A stretch of 64,000 bases of DNA from an uncultured Hyphomonas sp. (GTDB lineage: Bacteria; Pseudomonadota; Alphaproteobacteria; Caulobacterales; Hyphomonadaceae): NCBI RefSeq assembly GCF_963675305.1, contig NZ_OY776147.1:2790001-2854000 (forward strand). The letters are read 5' to 3'. Made by a program: the position numbers and the translations under genes. Positions 25,361-33,505 of the stretch are shown piece by piece. The notes under the pieces were generated by a model. It was not told where the DNA came from. It searched no databases and saw only the letters and a list, made by a program, of their open reading frames with translations. Position 1 is the first letter of the stretch; every line of letters begins with the position of its first letter.

Positions 25361-25447
25361 TTAGTCCAGCCGCTTGAATTCAATCAGGTTCAGGACGCCG
25401 AAAACGACGACGATGGCGGCAATGGCAAGCAGGGACGGATGGATCAT
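25361..25447 (-). CDS. 28-residue single-helix membrane peptide
   Basis: A very short gene encoding a peptide that begins MIHPSLL, has one hydrophobic helix (AIAAIVVVFGVLNLI) and ends in a charged tail (EFKRLD). A GAGAAAG ribosome site sits four bases before the ATG at 25447, and the TAA at 25361-25363 is 15 nt from the antiporter start. The architecture (Nout or Nin single helix plus positively charged end) is that of small regulatory membrane proteins. Position suggests it is the first gene of the antiporter operon, possibly a transporter-associated subunit. Function is inference. Confidence 0.6.
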   Translation of the reverse strand: MIHPSLLAIAAIVVVFGVLNLIEFKRLD

Positions 25448-25644
25448 GTCGCTTTCTCGCTTGTGAAATCTTTGTCACATGATTGTGTTTGTTGGCGTGT
25501 GCATAGCGCGGTGCGCCGCGCATGGCGAGCCCAATTCGACAGGGTTTTCACCCGATTTTTCACCGGAAACGCGGATTTTTCGCCTGAACGCGGGAAAATT
25601 TTTGCATTCACCTCATCTTGAGACGACACCATTAGGGACATTGC

Positions 25645-26115
25645 ATGGCCCGTATCCGCACCCGTATCTTCCAGTCCTGGTTCCGCCTGTCCCGGCCGAT
25701 GACACTCGGCGTGCGGGGAGTCGTGGAAAATGAGGCCGGCAAAGTCTTCATGATCCGCCACACTTATACGCCGGGCTGGTACCTGCCGGGCGGCGGGGTT
25801 GAGAAGGCCGAGACCTGCCTGAAATCGCTGGAACGCGAACTCCTCGAAGAAGGCGGCTTCTCGCTGACATCACCACCGGACCTGGTCGGCATCTATTCCA
25901 ACCATCACGTGTTTCCGAATGACCATGTCGTGCTTTACCGGGCCCGGCCGGGCACCTGGACGCAGGGGGACGCGACCTCATACGGGGAAATCGCCGAAGC
26001 CGTCTGGGCTGATCCGCTGTCTCCGCCGGAGGGCACAACAGGCGGCACGCGCACGAAGCTTCAGGAGGTATTCGGCGGCGCCCCGCCATCGCCCTTTTGG
26101 GCCCCGCCCCGCTAG
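25645..26115 (+). CDS. NUDIX hydrolase
   Basis: A 156-residue NUDIX enzyme. The full Nudix box is present: GGVEKAE, seven residues, then RELLEEGGF, matching Gx5Ex7REUxEExGU. NUDIX enzymes hydrolyse a nucleoside diphosphate linked to another group; this one has no additional specificity motif I can read. The N-terminus is basic (ARIRTRIFQSWFRLSRP) and might contact membrane or nucleic acid. Divergent from the small-peptide/antiporter operon across ~200 bp of AT-richer DNA. Confidence 0.92.
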   Translation: MARIRTRIFQSWFRLSRPMTLGVRGVVENEAGKVFMIRHTYTPGWYLPGGGVEKAETCLKSLERELLEEGGFSLTSPPDLVGIYSNHHVFPNDHVVLYRARPGTWTQGDATSYGEIAEAVWADPLSPPEGTTGGTRTKLQEVFGGAPPSPFWAPPR

Positions 26116-26121
26116 GCCGGA

Positions 26122-26883
26122 TCAGCTGGCCGGGACGATCTGGTAATCCCCGTCAGATACACGCACGGCCGGCACATGGCCCGTCTCTTCAAACGCCTCC
26201 CAGGCCGGGGCCAGCGACCGCCAGAAAGCGGCGTTCGGGTCGCCGGCATGACGCTGCAGGTTCGCGGCCGTCATCGGGAATGGGAAAATGTGCACCGGCA
26301 CCGACCGCTGGCCTTCTTCCATCGACGCCTGCATCAGCGTCCAGATTTCCTCGATGGCTTCATTGGTCATCGCGTAGCAGCCGATGGATACGCAGTCGCC
26401 ATGCACCATGAGGTAAGAGCCCGTGCGGCCCTGTGCCCGGTCATAGGCGTTCGGAAAACCGAGATTGAAAGCCAGATGATAGTCCGAGGCAGCATTCATC
26501 TGGCCCGGCGCGACCGTGTAGAAGCCTTCGGGGGCCTGCATGTCCCCTTCCGCCAGTTTCGGGCCCAGTTTGCCTGAATAGGCACAGACCGGCCAGGAAC
26601 GGAACGGCTCGTACACCCCATCGGCATCGGCGACATAGGCCGTCAGCACAGCAGGTTCCTTGGTAAGCCGGAGGTAAACGGGCGCCCCGAGGCGCAGGCC
26701 CTCTTCTGCCAGCGCGTCGCTGAGGTCTGCTGTGTGCGCCTCGACCACCGCCCGCGAGCGCGGTGTTTCGCGGACATCGTCCACCCCTGCCACGGCCAGG
26801 ACCGCCGGAAGGCAGAGGAAGGCCATCGCCGCGCCGAACACGGCGACGAGCTTCCAGGCAGCGATGGGACGTTTACGTTTCAT
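26122..26883 (-). CDS. L,D-transpeptidase family protein (YafK-like)
   Basis: A 253-residue exported YkuD-domain enzyme that would cross-link or trim peptidoglycan. A signal anchor covers residues ~10-33. The catalytic motif is HGDCVSIGC (H161, C169), followed by YAMTNEAIEEIW, and APEGFYTVAPGQMN is the usual upstream block; these are the YafK-type arrangement. ATG 26883 follows no clear ribosome site. A perfect TTAA-N7-TTAAC box lies about 90 bp upstream (26973-26987), suggesting cell-cycle (CtrA) control. Confidence 0.9.
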   Translation of the reverse strand: MKRKRPIAAWKLVAVFGAAMAFLCLPAVLAVAGVDDVRETPRSRAVVEAHTADLSDALAEEGLRLGAPVYLRLTKEPAVLTAYVADADGVYEPFRSWPVCAYSGKLGPKLAEGDMQAPEGFYTVAPGQMNAASDYHLAFNLGFPNAYDRAQGRTGSYLMVHGDCVSIGCYAMTNEAIEEIWTLMQASMEEGQRSVPVHIFPFPMTAANLQRHAGDPNAAFWRSLAPAWEAFEETGHVPAVRVSDGDYQIVPAS

Positions 26884-26971
26884 AAACCCAGTGGTCTGCC
26901 CCGAATGCGGCAGCACAGGGGCCAGTCCTGTGGCGGTTCCGTGGAAATGGCGCCTCAATCCTGCCTTGAGT

Positions 26972-26987
26972 GTTAAACCTCTTTTAA
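26972..26987 (-). promoter_or_regulatory. CtrA-type box upstream of L,D-transpeptidase
   Basis: Read on the minus strand, TTAA-AAGAGGT-TTAAC is an exact match to the CtrA consensus TTAA-N7-TTAAC known from Caulobacter and relatives. It lies about 90 bp upstream of the L,D-transpeptidase start and is oriented toward it. Confidence 0.5.
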
Positions 26988-27098
26988 GTGGCCGGTGAGA
27001 CGCTTTTCAGGTGACGGGGGAGTGAACCAGTTCTCGTCATTCGAAAGACCATCAGCGCTGCAGGTTCCCCTTGTTCTGCGCGCCGGTGACGAAAATGG

Positions 27099-27134
27099 AA
27101 CGCCGGCTCTTAATTTCCCCTTGGAGCCGGCGTT
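27099..27134 (-). terminator. pgsA terminator hairpin
   Basis: AACGCCGGCTC (27099-27109) and GAGCCGGCGTT (27124-27134) form a perfect 11-bp stem with a 14-base loop. On the minus strand it begins about 8 nt after the pgsA stop and is followed by CCATTTTC. Confidence 0.75.
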
Positions 27135-27141
27135 TCTGCGT

Positions 27142-27810
27142 TCAGTTCCGGGGGCTGCGGCCTGCCGCGACCATGTAGCGCCACCCCGTCAGCAGCGACA
27201 GACCCGCCGCGATCCAGAGCAGGCCAACCAGCGCAACCGCCGTCAGCTCAGCCAGATTGCCCGTCGTGCCCCCCTGCGTCACGGCACTCTGCGGGATGGC
27301 CGCCAGCGGCAACATCAGGCCGATAATAGCGGCCATTTCAAACGCGGTTTTCCATTTGGCGAGGTTGGACGGGTCCACAACGGCCTTGCCCGCCGGCGTC
27401 GTGCGCAGCCAGGTCATGAAGGCATCGCGTGCAATGATTGCCGCGGCCGGAATGTAGATCAGCCAGGTGTGGAAAATCAGGGCGAGGCCCAGCAAGGCAA
27501 AGCCGACCAGAAACTTGTCCGCAATCGGGTCCAGCCACACGCCAAATCGCGACTGCGCGTTCAGCTTGCGGGCCAGCCATCCATCCAGGAAATCCGTCAG
27601 CGCGCCCGACAGGAAGGCCAGCAAGGCGAACTGGTACCAGAGCTGCTGGACCGCGACCCGCGTCTCCTGCTCCGCCGCGGAAATATCCTGCGTTGCACTG
27701 AGATCGATCAGGTCCTGCACTTTCAGGGCCTGCACGATGCCACCGAGGCAGAGCAGTGCGAACACGCAGCGCGCGATGGTCAGCGCATTGGGGAGCCATT
27801 TGAATGTCAT
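27142..27810 (-). CDS. pgsA: CDP-alcohol phosphatidyltransferase (PgsA type)
   Basis: A 222-residue inner-membrane enzyme, most likely CDP-diacylglycerol-glycerol-3-phosphate 3-phosphatidyltransferase, the first step to phosphatidylglycerol. The CDP-alcohol motif is complete: D73-xx-D76-G77-xx-A80-R81, then G90-xxx-D94-xxx-D98 (TDFLDGWLARKL...FGVWLDPIADK). About six hydrophobic helices are visible. ATG 27810 starts MTFKWLPNALTIAR, typical of PgsA. A loop insertion of about 25 residues (LSATQDISAAEQETR) after the first helix is longer than in most PgsA proteins. The specific substrate is inferred from that N-terminus. Confidence 0.88.
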   Translation of the reverse strand: MTFKWLPNALTIARCVFALLCLGGIVQALKVQDLIDLSATQDISAAEQETRVAVQQLWYQFALLAFLSGALTDFLDGWLARKLNAQSRFGVWLDPIADKFLVGFALLGLALIFHTWLIYIPAAAIIARDAFMTWLRTTPAGKAVVDPSNLAKWKTAFEMAAIIGLMLPLAAIPQSAVTQGGTTGNLAELTAVALVGLLWIAAGLSLLTGWRYMVAAGRSPRN

Positions 27811-27906
27811 GCGGCCCCATGTGCCAGCGGGCGGGCGGCGAAGCAATGCGGAATGTAGGAGACGCCCGGCCTCCCATTCACACGGAATGAAAGGCCGGGC
27901 CTGTTT

Positions 27907-28839
27907 CTAGTTGGCCGCGCCGGTGACCTTTTCGATCGGCACCGTGTAGTGGCGGCCGCAGAACTGGCAGTCGATCGACAGCGTGCCATCGTCCTCCACG
28001 AGGTCGTGCAGGCCGTCGTCCGGCATGTTCTGCAGCGTCGCGATGAGGCGTTCCTCATTGCAGGTGCAGCGGTCATCCAGCGTGACCGGCATTTCCATCC
28101 GTACACCCTGTTCGTGGAACAGGCGGTAGAGCAGCCGGTCCATCGGCAGGTCCGGATCGGCGAGTTCCTGGTCGGTGACTGTCGCGAACAGGGCCTGCGC
28201 CTCGTTCCAGGCTTCCTCGGTATCGCCGCGTGTCTCGTCATCCGCGATACGCTGGACCATCATGCCGCCGGAGACCCAGAGGCCTGGCTCGCCCTTGCGC
28301 TCGAACTCGGCAAGCGACAGGCGTATGCGCGTCGGCACCTGTTCGGACTGGGCGAAGTAATCCTCCGCGCATTCCGCCAGCGTACCTTTCACCAGCGGGA
28401 CGATACCCTGGTAAGGCTGGATCGCCGGATTGTCCTGAATGATGATCAGGCCAAGACGTCCGGCAGCGCCGAACAGCTGCGGCATGTGCGGAGCCGCACC
28501 CTTGTTCAGCTTGTCCAGATGCGCCCACGCTTCGGCATCGAAGCGTGCATAGCCGCGCACGCCGCCATCGGAGCGGTATTCGCCAACCAGCATCTTCACC
28601 GGGCCATCGCCTTCGGCCTGCACCAGCAGGCGGCCTTCGAACTTGAGCGACGATCCGACCAGCGCCGCCAGCGTGACGGCTTCGCCCAGAATGCGGGCGA
28701 GGTTCACGGGATAATCGTGGCGCTGCAGGATCGGCGAGATGCTGCCTGCGCCCATACGGACGGCCCGGCCGCGCACGGGCCGTTGTTCGATCTGGAAATT
28801 GGCAACGAAATCGCTGAGGGGGGTGGATGTGTCAGCCAT
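27907..28839 (-). CDS. hslO: Hsp33 family redox-regulated chaperone
   Basis: A 310-residue Hsp33. The C-terminal zinc switch has four cysteines: CTC at 258-260 and CQFC at 291-294, in the usual C-x-C plus C-x-x-C arrangement that releases zinc and forms disulfides on oxidative stress to activate the holdase. The N-terminal core has DYPVNLARILGEAVTLAALVGSSLKFEG. AAGGAG six bases before ATG 28839 supports the start. Cytoplasmic. Divergent from the YidD-like gene. A good family match overall. Confidence 0.94.
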   Translation of the reverse strand: MADTSTPLSDFVANFQIEQRPVRGRAVRMGAGSISPILQRHDYPVNLARILGEAVTLAALVGSSLKFEGRLLVQAEGDGPVKMLVGEYRSDGGVRGYARFDAEAWAHLDKLNKGAAPHMPQLFGAAGRLGLIIIQDNPAIQPYQGIVPLVKGTLAECAEDYFAQSEQVPTRIRLSLAEFERKGEPGLWVSGGMMVQRIADDETRGDTEEAWNEAQALFATVTDQELADPDLPMDRLLYRLFHEQGVRMEMPVTLDDRCTCNEERLIATLQNMPDDGLHDLVEDDGTLSIDCQFCGRHYTVPIEKVTGAAN

Positions 28840-28962
28840 GACGGGCTCCTTGTGACGCCCCCATGTGGCAGCGCCCCGCCCGTGTATCAAGGTCCTGCTA
28901 TGTGATCGCCAGGCCCCAGCTTTGTATTGACTTGCACGCACTGTCTTCGTCTATTTCCTCCA

Positions 28963-29337
28963 ATGAGGGCTGGGCTGAAATCCTCTGAGTTGAAGATCGC
29001 GCACCTGGACCTGGACGTGCCGGAGGAATTGCGGCCGTCCACCCTGCGCCGATTGGGCCTGCGCCCGGAACTCGATGAACGGATCGATGCCTTGCCCGCC
29101 TTGAAAGGCTGGGGGCTGCGTCAGGCCGCTATCGGTCTGCTGCGCCTCTATCGGCGGATACGGCCTGAAGCCATTGGGAATCGTTGCGGATTTGAACCAA
29201 GTTGTTCGCGCTACAGCGAACTGGCCTTCAGGACCAAACCGCCCGTCACCGCATTCCGCCTCACCCTGGCACGCCTGCACCGGTGCAAGCCCGGACATGG
29301 GGGAACTGACATGAAAAACTTGGAGCTACCAGAATGA
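28963..29337 (+). CDS. YidD-like membrane insertion factor with N-terminal extension
   Basis: The C-terminal ~75 residues match YidD (PF01809), which assists YidC-dependent membrane insertion: LLRLYRRIRPEAIGNRCGFEPSCSRYSELAFR, then FRLTLARLHRCKPGHGG. The RCxFxPSCSRY cysteine motif is intact. YidD is normally 70-90 residues; here about 45 extra residues precede it (LDLDVPEELRPSTLRRLGLRPELDERIDALP). ATG 28963 lacks a good ribosome site; TTG 28927 is an alternative. The gene is not beside yidC or rnpA. It overlaps the next gene by ATGA. Confidence 0.75.
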   Translation: MRAGLKSSELKIAHLDLDVPEELRPSTLRRLGLRPELDERIDALPALKGWGLRQAAIGLLRLYRRIRPEAIGNRCGFEPSCSRYSELAFRTKPPVTAFRLTLARLHRCKPGHGGTDMKNLELPE

Positions 29338-29540
29338 AATACCGGATCCAGCCCATTGGGAAAGTGTTCTCCGACAAGGCTGTGAAGACGCTGGAAGACC
29401 GGCTGAATACAGCGCACGAAAAGGGTTACCGCTTTCACAGCGTAATGGAAGTTCAGCAGCCGGGCTGCCTCGGTCTCGGTGCGCCGACGATCACCTATCT
29501 CGCCGTATTCGAGCAAGTCGAACCGGGCTTCGGAGAGTAG
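29334..29540 (+). CDS. small DUF4177-like protein
   Basis: A 68-residue protein with the short beta-alpha-beta pattern seen in DUF4177-type proteins: YRIQPIGKVFSD, a helix (KTLEDRLNTAHEKGYRFHSVM) and a closing strand TITYLAVFEQV. The match is weak, so the family is tentative. It is translationally coupled (ATGA) to the YidD-like gene, which argues that it is a real gene. No signal peptide. Function unknown. Confidence 0.65.
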   Translation: MKYRIQPIGKVFSDKAVKTLEDRLNTAHEKGYRFHSVMEVQQPGCLGLGAPTITYLAVFEQVEPGFGE

Positions 29541-29553
29541 GTTTCAGGCTCGG

Positions 29554-30504
29554 TCAGGCCGAGCAGCTGCCTCCGCCCAGCACACAGAAACTGGCGCACC
29601 AGGGATGGTTCAGCTTTACCGGCTCCGCCGTCGCCTGTTTCAGCGTGTGGCCCAGTTCAAAAGCCGGGTCGTCCACCAGCAGGGTGCAGGCCGTGACGCT
29701 GGCACGGGCAGCGCCCTTGCGGCGGATGACCATGCGCTGGTCTGAGCACATGATGCTCTCAGGTGACTTGTTCAGGATCCCCCAGCACTCTGTGGTGATC
29801 TCAGGCGGATCATCCCTTGCGATCATCTCCGGGAACAGGACGAGCTGTTTCGGATCCGCCGGGTCCAGCGTCAGGCCGAGCGAACGGGCGAGTGCGCCAT
29901 AGGCCGCGCGGGCGGCGGCCTCGTCTTCATGCAGGGACTGGCGCCCGGCAATCGCCACGGGGAAGCCTTCTTCCGCCAGCCAGCGAAGCCCCTTGCAGGC
30001 TTCCTCGAACGCCCCTGCTCCGCGTTCGGCGTCATGCAGGACCGGGTCGTGACTGTCGAGCGAGACGCGCAGGATAAGCTTCTCCGCAAGCCCATTCCGG
30101 CGAAGTCGCAAGAGGCCTTCCTGGAGACGCGGCCGCATCATCGGGCGCATGGCATTGGTCAGCAGCAGAAGGCTGTGCCCGCGGAACAGGATCGCTTCCA
30201 TGATGGGCAGGATGTCCGGGCACATGAAAGGCTCGCCGCCGGTAATGCCGATCTCCACCTCGTTGGCGCTCAGACGCTCAATCTCGTCCAGATAGGGCAT
30301 GACATCGGCGAGGCTGAGATAGACCAGCCGGTCGTTCTTCGGCGAGGAGAGAATATAGCAATTGCGGCACTCGATATTGCAGAGCGTGCCGGTGTTGAAC
30401 CAGAGCGTTTTCAGCCCGGTCCAGGCGACGCTGGCGCGGGCCTCGCCTTTGGCCGTGATGTCGGGGTGAGAGAATTTCTCGGTCGGAAAGTCTGTGTCTG
30501 CCAT
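29554..30504 (-). CDS. radical SAM protein with C-terminal cysteine cluster
   Basis: A 316-residue radical SAM enzyme. The 4Fe-4S/SAM motif CNIECRNC (C42-xxx-C46-xx-C49) follows LWFNTGTL, and GITGGEPFMCPDI is the GGE SAM-binding motif. The C-terminal third has further cysteines (CWGIL, MCSDQ, CTLLV, and a final CASFCVLGGGSC), likely ligating an auxiliary cluster. The layout resembles SPASM-like or Fe-S oxidoreductase proteins. No peptide precursor gene is adjacent, so a RiPP role is unsupported. Substrate unknown. Confidence 0.85.
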   Translation of the reverse strand: MADTDFPTEKFSHPDITAKGEARASVAWTGLKTLWFNTGTLCNIECRNCYILSSPKNDRLVYLSLADVMPYLDEIERLSANEVEIGITGGEPFMCPDILPIMEAILFRGHSLLLLTNAMRPMMRPRLQEGLLRLRRNGLAEKLILRVSLDSHDPVLHDAERGAGAFEEACKGLRWLAEEGFPVAIAGRQSLHEDEAAARAAYGALARSLGLTLDPADPKQLVLFPEMIARDDPPEITTECWGILNKSPESIMCSDQRMVIRRKGAARASVTACTLLVDDPAFELGHTLKQATAEPVKLNHPWCASFCVLGGGSCSA

Positions 30505-30675
30505 TCGCGCACCCTATCCATGAAGGACGCGTGTGCCAGCCGGAAAATACCGTTCTGACAAAGGTTTGATCCGTTCGTGTGATCGGGTCAGCAGACGCCC
30601 CTGCACCTTTGCAATTGTCTTTTGGCCGCGAAACGTGATCCTTTCCCAATCCGAACCGCTGAGGGCTGACTGGCA

Positions 30676-31983
30676 ATGGCTGAGGACAAGAAGAAGGCGG
30701 TGTTCCGCCTGTTGACCTCGACGAGCGAAACGCCGGGCCATCTCGATATTTCAGACACGGCCCGCGAACACGAGCCCGACAATTTCTTCCGGCATGTCAC
30801 CAGCCTGTCGGCCAGCAAGATTGCCGACGGCCTGATCGATCCGAAACTCGTGCTGAGCTGGCTGCTGACCACGCTGGGCGCCCCGGCAGGTTTGCTGGGC
30901 CTGCTCGTCCCGATCCGCGAGGCCGGCGCCCTCTTCCCGCAAATGTTCACGGCCGGGGCACTGCGCCGGCTGAAACGGCGAAAATGGGCCTGGGCGGGCG
31001 GCGCACTGGTCGAAGGCCTGGCCGCCATCGCGATGGGACTGGCTGCACTGATGTTGACCGGCGCCGCGGCAGGTTGGGCGATTCTGGGCGCGCTGGCCGT
31101 TCTGGCACTCGCCCGGTCGGTCTGTTCGGTCACCTACAAGGATGTCCTCGGCAAGACGATTGCGAAATCCCGGCGCGGTACGGCGACCGGAACGGCCGGC
31201 ACCGTCGGCGCAGGCGCCGTGCTGACCTATGGCGTGCTGCTGGCCTTTGCGGGCGAAAGCCGGCTCACACTGGTGACGGGCGGGCTGGTGCTGGCGGGCC
31301 TGCTCTGGATCGCCGCCGCTGTGGTGTTTGCCAGCCTTGCCGAAGAGGCGAGCGAACCGGAAACCGGCTCCAGCCCCGTCCGGCGCCTGAAGGAGGATTT
31401 CGGCCTGCTGGCCCGCGATGCGCAGCTGCGCCGGTTCATCCTTGTCCGCGCCCTGCTGACCTCCACGGCGCTCGCCCCGCCCTTCATGGTGGCGCTCGGC
31501 ACGGAGGCAGATGCAGCAAGTAACATGTTCGGCGGGCTCGGCCTTCTGGTCGTCGCCTCGGCGGGGGCGGGCCTGCTCAGTTCCTATGTCTGGGGACGGC
31601 TTGCCGACCGGTCGAGCCGCAAGGTTCTGATCCTGACAGGCCTCGCCGGGGCGCTCTCCCTGTTCGGCACGCTGGGCCTCAACGCGGGCGGTCTGCTTAC
31701 AGCGACGGTCGGCCTGCCCGCCATGATCTTTATCCTGATGATTGCCTATCAGGGCGTGCGACTTGGGCGCTCCACTCATCTGGTCGACATGGCGACGGCG
31801 GAGACGCGCGCGGCCTACACCGCGCTATCGAACACGATCATCGGCACCGTGCTCATCCTCGGCGGGGGCTTCAGCCTTGTGGCAAGCTTTGCCGGGCTCA
31901 CCGCCGTCATTGCCATCCTCGGCGCCATGAGCGCAGTTGCCGCCCTGTTTGCGCTGGGGCTGGACGAGGTCCAGTCCGGCTAG
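30676..31983 (+). CDS. MFS transporter
   Basis: A 435-residue polytopic membrane protein with the MFS layout: two six-helix halves joined by a hydrophilic linker (ASLAEEASEPETGSSPVRRLKEDF). The second-half motif A reads VWGRLADRSSRKVLILTGL. It has an unusually long cytoplasmic N-terminus of about 50 residues (FRLLTSTSETPGHLDISDTAREHEPDNFFRHVT). The substrate is not predictable. Divergent from the radical SAM gene (171 nt) and convergent with argF (3 nt between stops). Confidence 0.85.
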   Translation: MAEDKKKAVFRLLTSTSETPGHLDISDTAREHEPDNFFRHVTSLSASKIADGLIDPKLVLSWLLTTLGAPAGLLGLLVPIREAGALFPQMFTAGALRRLKRRKWAWAGGALVEGLAAIAMGLAALMLTGAAAGWAILGALAVLALARSVCSVTYKDVLGKTIAKSRRGTATGTAGTVGAGAVLTYGVLLAFAGESRLTLVTGGLVLAGLLWIAAAVVFASLAEEASEPETGSSPVRRLKEDFGLLARDAQLRRFILVRALLTSTALAPPFMVALGTEADAASNMFGGLGLLVVASAGAGLLSSYVWGRLADRSSRKVLILTGLAGALSLFGTLGLNAGGLLTATVGLPAMIFILMIAYQGVRLGRSTHLVDMATAETRAAYTALSNTIIGTVLILGGGFSLVASFAGLTAVIAILGAMSAVAALFALGLDEVQSG

Positions 31984-31986
31984 GAC

Positions 31987-32913
31987 CTATTTCTCGAGGC
32001 ACCAGCGCAGCACGGCCTTCTGGGCGTGCAGGCGGTTTTCGGCTTCGTCGAAGACAAGGCTTTGCGGACCGTCGATGACCTCGGCATCCACTTCCTCGCC
32101 CCGGTGGGCCGGCAGGCAGTGCAGGAAATAGGCGCCCTTGTTTGCCAGCTGCATCAGGTCTTCGGTGACGGCATAGGGTTCCAGGATTTCAAGGCGGCGC
32201 TCGGCATCCTTGTCGCCCATGGACACGAACGTGTCGGCGATGACGACGTCTGCGCCTGCAACGGCTTCTTCCGCCGTTTCATAGAGATCGATCTTGCCCT
32301 GCAGCTCGCGCGCAATGTCGAGATCCTCATCATCCGGTGCAAACCGGGCGGGCGTGCCGACAGCCAGCGAGAAGCCGAACTTGGCCGCCGCATGAATGAA
32401 GCTCGCGCAGACATTGTTGCCGTCGCCGACCCAGGCGATGCGTGCACCGCGCAGCTCCAGCCCGGTCTCTTCCAGCGTCTGCAGATCCGCCATGATCTGG
32501 CAGGGGTGAGACCGGTCGGTCAGGCCGTTGATGACGGGAACGGAGGAAAATTCGGCGAACGCCTCGACATCGGAGTGGTCGTTGGCGCGGATCATCACCG
32601 CATCGACATAACGTGACAGGACACGGGCCGTGTCCTCGATCGTCTCGCCCCGGCCGAGCTGCATGTCGCCGGATGTGGCCGTGATCGACGAGCCGCCCAG
32701 CTGGCGCATGGCCATGTCGAAGGAGAAGCGCGTACGGGTCGAGGATTTCTCGAAGATCATCGCCAGCGTGTGGCCTTCAAGCGGGGCGCCGTCATCGACA
32801 CGGCCTTTCGGCCAGCCGGCGCGCGCTTTCTTCATGGCGTGCGCCATGTCGAGAATTTCGCGCAGCTCGACATGATCGAGATGCCAGAGATCGATGAAGT
32901 GACGGCCTGCCAT
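31987..32913 (-). CDS. argF: ornithine carbamoyltransferase
   Basis: A 308-residue cytoplasmic enzyme making citrulline from ornithine and carbamoyl phosphate in arginine biosynthesis. The carbamoyl-phosphate motif is STRTR (FEKSSTRTRFSFDMA), with HPCQIMADLQT and the ornithine-binding FLHCLPAHRG near the C-terminus. ATG 32913 gives the usual N-terminus (FIDLWHLDHVELREIL). Length is normal. argD lies 9 kb away on the same strand, so the arginine genes are dispersed. No ARG-box-like site was identified. Confidence 0.97.
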   Translation of the reverse strand: MAGRHFIDLWHLDHVELREILDMAHAMKKARAGWPKGRVDDGAPLEGHTLAMIFEKSSTRTRFSFDMAMRQLGGSSITATSGDMQLGRGETIEDTARVLSRYVDAVMIRANDHSDVEAFAEFSSVPVINGLTDRSHPCQIMADLQTLEETGLELRGARIAWVGDGNNVCASFIHAAAKFGFSLAVGTPARFAPDDEDLDIARELQGKIDLYETAEEAVAGADVVIADTFVSMGDKDAERRLEILEPYAVTEDLMQLANKGAYFLHCLPAHRGEEVDAEVIDGPQSLVFDEAENRLHAQKAVLRWCLEK

Positions 32914-33029
32914 GGCGTCCCCCTGTTTAAAATGAAGGGCGCGCCTTAGCCTAAATCTGCCCATACGGCTAGATGCGATCCGGATTGGCCTGGCCGCCGT
33001 ATAGACAACAGGAAACCGGAGGGCACGCG

Positions 33030-33494
33030 ATGATCCGTTCCATATTGGCCTGCGCCACCCTGCTTCTATGCGCCGCTTGCACCTCTGCGCCCAAACCTGC
33101 CGGGAGCTGGATCAGTTTTGCCACGCTTGAGCCGGGCCTGCCGACCAATCGCTACCTGGCTTGCAACCCGTCCATCTGCGAGGCGGCCGGAAATACCGGA
33201 GACGCGCTGGAATTTGCCCATCCGGCCACGGACGTGGCAGCGGCACTTCTCCGGCTTCAGCCGGGTGCCGAGCAACGGGAATTGCCGAATGGCGACATCC
33301 AGCTGCGCTATGTCGCTGTGACCCCCATTGCCCGGTTCCGGGACGATGTGGACGTTCTCATCCGGCCGACCGGTGCGGACGCTTCTCAGGTGGCGGTCTA
33401 TTCCCGCTCCCGCATCGGCTTGTCAGATCTCGGCAAGAACAAGTCGCGCGTCGAGGCGCTTGCGAAACAGCTGGATGCCGAACTGGCGGGCTGA
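33030..33494 (+). CDS. DUF1499 domain-containing lipoprotein
   Basis: A 154-residue lipoprotein: the signal segment ACATLLLCAAC gives a lipobox LCAAC with C15 or C16. The mature part matches DUF1499, with LRYVAVTPIARFRDDVDVLIRP and VAVYSRSRIGLSDLGKNKSRVEALAKQL at the C-terminus. CGGAGGGC upstream of ATG 33030 is a good ribosome site. Located at a membrane periplasmic face by inference. Function unknown. Divergent from argF. Confidence 0.85.
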   Translation: MIRSILACATLLLCAACTSAPKPAGSWISFATLEPGLPTNRYLACNPSICEAAGNTGDALEFAHPATDVAAALLRLQPGAEQRELPNGDIQLRYVAVTPIARFRDDVDVLIRPTGADASQVAVYSRSRIGLSDLGKNKSRVEALAKQLDAELAG

Positions 33495-33505
33495 TGCCCG
33501 CCGCG

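Noticed and set aside
29554..30504. Radical SAM enzyme as the core of a RiPP cluster
   Set aside because: No short precursor peptide with a core-like sequence, no RRE-like protein and no dedicated transporter are linked to it; the MFS next door is divergent.
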